Shown here piece by piece: positions 60,417-64,000 of a stretch of 64,000 nt of DNA (its first letter is position 1; the number at the start of each line of letters is the position of its first letter). A model generated the notes under the pieces. That model worked only from the letters and a program-made list of their open reading frames with translations, was not told the DNA's origin and ran no database searches. The position numbers were made by a program, and so were the translations under genes. Source of the DNA: Azophilus sp026709365 (lineage in GTDB: Bacteria; Pseudomonadota; Gammaproteobacteria; Pseudomonadales; Azotimanducaceae). The stretch is taken from positions 3,162,001 to 3,226,000 of the forward strand of contig OZ241345.1 of the NCBI GenBank assembly GCA_965200175.1, written 5' to 3'.

Positions 60417-61235
60417 ATGCCCAAACATTCCCCCTACCGAGCGCTGGCCTTTGACTTGGACGGCACCTTGCTGGTCGGCGAGCAGCTGCCGCCGGCCAAT
60501 CGCGATGCCTTGCGCGCCGCCCGCGCCGCCGGCTACCGGATCATCATCGCCACCGCCCGCTGGAAGGAGGCGGCATTGGCCATTGCCGCGCAGGCGGGCG
60601 TCGAGGATCCGGTCATCGCCTGCTCCGGCGCTCAGGTGCATGATCCCGGCTTGGGCGCGGACGTTTTTGATGAGCGGCTGCCCGCCGAATTTGCGCAAGC
60701 GCTCTACGCCCTGTGCAATCAGGAGCGGTGCATCGCCACAGTGACGGTCGGCGAGCGGGTTTGGATCAAGCTTAACGGCGAGCCGGACCCAGCGCTGATC
60801 CCTCCCCCGATGCGCTGGACGCCGCGGCTTGAATTGAGCGGGAATGACTTGCCGCGCATCGCCGCAGTGCAAGGCAGCCGGGTCGGCGCCCGCATAAGGG
60901 GAGAGCTTCAGGAGCGGTTCAGCGATAAGGTCAATGTATTCGACTCCGTCGGCCCCACCGGAAAGGTCATCTTGACCATCACCGCCAAGAACGCCACCAA
61001 GGGCGCCGCCTTGCAAGCCGCCTGCGCCCATCTCGGCATCCCGCCATCAGCAGCAGTGGCCTTTGGCGATGCGGAAAACGACTTGGCCCTGTTTGCCGCC
61101 GCTGGCGCTGCGGTGGCCATGGGCCAAGCCAGCGCGGAGGTCAAGGCGGCCGCCACTTACGTCAGCAGGCCCCACGACCAGGGCGGCGTGGCCCATGCCA
61201 TCGGAATTTTGCTTGAACGCGGGAGGCTGCCTTGA
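60417..61235 (+). CDS. Cof-type HAD family hydrolase
   Basis: This 272-aa HAD-IIB phosphatase has motif I FDLDGTLL (D13 nucleophile, D15 acid/base), motif II near IIIATARWKE, a Lys in the motif III region, and motif IV FGDAENDLALFAAAG. Family members dephosphorylate sugar phosphates or nucleotides; the specific substrate is not clear. There is no Shine-Dalgarno sequence, consistent with a leaderless start. It overlaps or abuts the lysophospholipase gene. Confidence 0.92.
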   Translation: MPKHSPYRALAFDLDGTLLVGEQLPPANRDALRAARAAGYRIIIATARWKEAALAIAAQAGVEDPVIACSGAQVHDPGLGADVFDERLPAEFAQALYALCNQERCIATVTVGERVWIKLNGEPDPALIPPPMRWTPRLELSGNDLPRIAAVQGSRVGARIRGELQERFSDKVNVFDSVGPTGKVILTITAKNATKGAALQAACAHLGIPPSAAVAFGDAENDLALFAAAGAAVAMGQASAEVKAAATYVSRPHDQGGVAHAIGILLERGRLP

Positions 61236-62149
61236 GCATGGAGACGATCGACTTCCAAGGTGACGACGGCAAGGCGATTCACCTTTGCCGCTGGATGCCC
61301 GCGGAAACGCCCAGGGCTGCGGTGCAGATCGCCCACGGCATGGGTGAGCACATCGCCCGCTACCAGCGAGTGGCGGAGCGGCTCAATGAAGCGGGCTACG
61401 CGGTTTACGGCAACGACCACCGAGGCCATGGGCACACCGATCCGGATCGGCTCGGCGACCTTGGCACGGGCGGCTGGGAGGCGGTGATTGCGGATGCCCG
61501 CCGCTTGAACGAACGCATCGGCGAGGAGCATCCCGGCTGCAAGCGCATCCTGCTCGGCCACAGCATGGGCGCAATGCTTACCCAGCTGTACATCTGCCGC
61601 CACGGCGCCACCGTGGATGCGGCGGTGCTCTCGGGCTCACCGGGATTCGCCGGCTGGCTTGCATCGATTCCGTCGCGGCTCATCGCCCGCATCGAGGCTT
61701 GGCGGCTCGGGGCCGACGGTGAGAGCGCCTTGATGAACAAACTCCTGTTCGGCTTGGCGAACAAGGCCTTCAGTTCGGAGAACGCGAGCGGCTTTGAATG
61801 GCTGTCACGGGATTCGGCGGAAGTGCAGAAGTATGTGGACGATCCGCTCTGCGGCGCCATTCTGCGGGCGGGCAGCCTGCTTGGCCTGTTCCGCGGCGCC
61901 AGGGAGGCGGCTTCGCCGGCCCGCATCGCCAACATTCCCGGCACACTGCCCATTTACGTCCTTTCAGGCACGGCGGATCCGGTTAACAACGAATTGAGGA
62001 ATCTGAATCGGCTGTTCCGACGCTACGGTCAGGCCTCGCTCGCCGTCACCCGAGCGCTTTACGAGGACGGTCGGCATGAGCTGTTCAATGAGATCAATCG
62101 CCGCGAAGTGCTCGATGATCTGATCGCTTGGTTGGACGGCGCGATTTAG
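61232..62149 (+). CDS. Alpha/beta hydrolase, lysophospholipase/monoacylglycerol lipase type
   Basis: This 305-aa Hydrolase_4-type serine hydrolase has QIAHGMGEH (oxyanion region), NDHRGHGHT, the nucleophile S111 in LLGHSMGAML, the acid Asp in LSGTADPVNN and His in DGRHELFNE. Likely substrates are lysophospholipids or monoacylglycerols. A TTG at 61232 overlaps the HAD stop and has GGGAGG 5 nt upstream; ATG at 61238 is the alternative. Confidence 0.9.
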   Translation: MSMETIDFQGDDGKAIHLCRWMPAETPRAAVQIAHGMGEHIARYQRVAERLNEAGYAVYGNDHRGHGHTDPDRLGDLGTGGWEAVIADARRLNERIGEEHPGCKRILLGHSMGAMLTQLYICRHGATVDAAVLSGSPGFAGWLASIPSRLIARIEAWRLGADGESALMNKLLFGLANKAFSSENASGFEWLSRDSAEVQKYVDDPLCGAILRAGSLLGLFRGAREAASPARIANIPGTLPIYVLSGTADPVNNELRNLNRLFRRYGQASLAVTRALYEDGRHELFNEINRREVLDDLIAWLDGAI

Positions 62150-62314
62150 GGCCGCAGTGTTGCTTGAACTTCAACAATAGGCGGAGCGCCAACCACGACC
62201 GACTTGCGGACCACACCGCCAAGGCAATGTTCGGACCGGTGCGCGCCCGTCTTTGAAGGGGAGGCATTTGGCCTGCCCCTCGTTGCAGCAGGCTTCAGCC
62301 GGAAGCGCCTGCCC

Positions 62315-63247
62315 TCAGCGGCCAAGCCCAGCGGGCCTCCGACGCGTCGCTGCCTGCTGGACGCCGGGCCAGAACTCGGCGGCGCATCCGATTGCGGCAA
62401 AGGCGATCAGGCCGAGGTTGATGCCGCCCGGCGCTCCGGAATAGGCGGCCGAGCCGAATTTCCCAGCGTGGCAAATGACGAGGAGCAGCGTTGCGCCCAG
62501 AAGCGCAAGGCGCAAAATCCGCTTGCTGGCGACCCGGTCCCCCACGGCCAAGCTGACCGCGCAGGCAGCGGCGACAACTGCCCACATAATCCAGGTCAGC
62601 GGCATGTCGGCGTAAAGGCCGATCGCCGCCGAAACGGCGAGCGCCAAGGGCGTGCCCCAAACGATTCCCACCCAAAGATCGCTCAGCCCGTCGTCCCTTC
62701 GCCGCTTGGCCAGCCAGATGTTGACGCCGCTCGCCGCCACCGCTGCCAGCGCCAGACCGAAGGCCAAGTAGAGCAGCTTGACGAACGTTCCCGCAAAATT
62801 GCCGAAGTGCAGCCGATAGATGCTGTAGAGCGCCAGTTTGCCAAGGTTGCTGTCCAGCCGCCCTTCGGTGCCCAGGAACGCGCCGTCCGTGGTGAAAAGA
62901 TAGCTCTCCGCGTAAATGAGGCGACCCGGATGGCGAGCGGAGACGCTGAGGTGCAGGTCCGTCTGCGCGATTTGGTGAGAGCCAGCTTGGCGCAGGCGGA
63001 ATGCGTCCCGAAAGAGACCCGGATGGGCGAGAAACCTCGATGCGATCAGGCCCACCAGCACCGCGCCGAGGGCGCTCACCAGGATCATGCCCCAACTTTC
63101 CGGTAGATGCAGGTAGTAATGCGGGTTCAGCAGCAGGGTTGACCAAGCGTTATCCTCCCGGGGGCCAAGCGAGCCTTCGGCGTTGAGGAACCAGCTCTCA
63201 CGCTCCGTGGCAATGCGGGCGCGAGGTGAATCGGCGCTCGGCAGCAC
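62315..63247 (-). pseudogene. PepSY-associated membrane protein, truncated and internally deleted
   Basis: The frame encodes a PepSY/PiuB-like membrane protein that in relatives assists siderophore uptake. It begins without a signal or first helix. LLLNPHYYLHLPESWG leads to a helix and then QAGSHQIAQTDLHL. The usual helix-pair after that motif is absent and the sequence jumps to SVSARHPGRLIYAESY. The back half (LYSIYRLHFGNFAGTFVKLLYLAFGLALA and four later helices) is normal. It runs directly into a receptor fragment in another frame, so the locus is decayed. Confidence 0.65.
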
Positions 63248-63705
63248 CAGGTGTTGAGTTTGCCGGTGTCAAAGTCCAGACGTGCGCGCAGATCCAAAGC
63301 CAGCTGCTCGGAGTCCGCTGCGCTGCTGTAGAAGGTGCGGCCGGCGTCGCCAGCCGCGTTGGTCCGGGGATTGCCGGCGCCAGCGAAGTCGAGCCAAGAC
63401 TGATGGTAGTCCGCCTTGCCGTCCTTGTGGCGGGCCACGCCTTCAATGGAAAGACGTTTGTTGAAGTTGTGGCTGCCCAGCAGGCTGACCAGAGTGGAGT
63501 CCGTGTTGAAGCGGTTGAACCCAGGCTCTCCCATGTAGGTGGCAGCGTCGATTTCGACCCCCGTGGCGTTGGCGCAGGTGCTGGTGGGCGCCACGCGAAC
63601 CTTGCCGGTTGCGCAGGCGGTGCCGGTGAGGGGCAGGAACTGGTAGGCGGTGTCGCTGTCGCGGTCGGCGTGCTCGTAGAGCAGCGTCAATAGGGTTGTC
63701 TCCAA
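63248..63705 (-). pseudogene. Fragment of a TonB-dependent siderophore receptor
   Basis: About 150 residues of barrel sequence: LLYEHADRDSDTAYQFLPL, then a cysteine-pair loop, YMGEPGFNRFNTDSTLVSLLGSHNF and LSIEGVARHKDGKADYH. These are typical of FhuA/FpvA-type receptors. It lacks the signal, plug domain and the distal barrel. It breaks off near 63250, where the reading continues in another frame as the PepSY protein. Its 5' end overlaps the end of the PlsC gene by 19 nt. Confidence 0.65.
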
Positions 63706-64000
63706 TCTGGATGGGCGGCGGCGTCGCCGTGGGCCAGCACCCGCTCATGGACCGCTTGCATGGCGTGGAAGATGCGGTTGGTGGCGTCTGGAACCGATGT
63801 GCCTGGCTCGAAGTGGATGGGGTCGAGCACATGGGCGGCAACCGGCCCGGGCGTGGCTTTGCGCTCGCCCGGCGGCCGGATCTTCTTGAGCCCCGCCATG
63901 TACACCGGAACCACGGGCACCCCCTTCTCCAGCGCCAGCAGAGAGACGCCGTGCTTGAATCGGGACAGATGCCGGCCTCGGGAGCGGGTGCCCTCCGGGA
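63687..64000 (-). CDS. 1-acyl-glycerol-3-phosphate acyltransferase (PlsC-like), C-terminal part
   Basis: The 5' end lies beyond the window. The visible 104 residues start PEGTRSRGRHLSRFKHGVSL, the PEGTR acceptor-binding motif of PlsC, and continue VPVVPVYMAGLKKIRPPGE, the usual next strand. The C-terminus is helical and ends HPDWRQPY. The family acylates lysophosphatidate in membrane lipid synthesis, though many marine paralogs have other roles. Confidence 0.8.
   Translation of the reverse strand, partial: PEGTRSRGRHLSRFKHGVSLLALEKGVPVVPVYMAGLKKIRPPGERKATPGPVAAHVLDPIHFEPGTSVPDATNRIFHAMQAVHERVLAHGDAAAHPDWRQPY

Overview
The window looks like a high-GC gammaproteobacterial chromosome; I cannot name a genus. 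The evidence is conserved gene order: rsmI divergent from lpoA-yraN-BON lipoprotein, a DUF721 gene divergent from an M23 peptidase-secA-argJ string, and a pilin pair divergent from pilB-pilC-pilD. The rest is rich in acyl-CoA and oxidative catabolism, as in heterotrophs that use lipids or hydrophobic carbon. No rRNA, tRNA or CRISPR array was found.

Layout. 1-9.8 kb: two MATE exporters, two crotonase paralogs, a metallo-beta-lactamase-fold hydrolase, a flavin reductase, a CinA-nucleotidyltransferase fusion, an alpha/beta hydrolase, an alanine:cation symporter and a SirB2-like protein. 9.8-21.6 kb (minus strand): a long probable operon, RND/MMPL transporter, DUF1329, YCF48 propeller, DUF1302 barrel, ExbB, two ExbD, SMP-30 lactonase and an LCAD-like acyl-CoA dehydrogenase, interrupted by an intact IS481-like element. 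22-27.3 kb: type IV pilus genes with an apparent frameshift in pilC. 27.5-32.5 kb: a giant secreted Calx-beta/Ig-like protein. 32.6-35.3 kb and 45.3-46.5 kb: three AAA/DUF4143 ATPases, each with its own repeat or palindrome upstream. 35.5-45.2 kb: core genes. 46.8-59.4 kb: a catabolic island (SDR, GST, P450, GMC oxidoreductase, nitronate monooxygenase, fused CoA-transferase, acyl-CoA ligase, TetR, CitE-like lyase, acyl-CoA dehydrogenase). 59.5-64 kb: PIN-like protein, HAD phosphatase, lysophospholipase, a decayed TonB-receptor/PepSY locus and a partial PlsC acyltransferase.

The most unusual content is non-coding. A dispersed repeat of about 90-97 bp occurs at about ten loci. Each unit has an arm that resembles the terminal inverted repeat of the resident IS, followed by two adjacent hairpins. 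The second hairpin keeps its pairing while its sequence changes from copy to copy. A separate MITE-like element with 15-bp terminal inverted repeats lies in the 5' end of lpoA without closing the reading frame. A shortened inverted copy sits 16 kb away.
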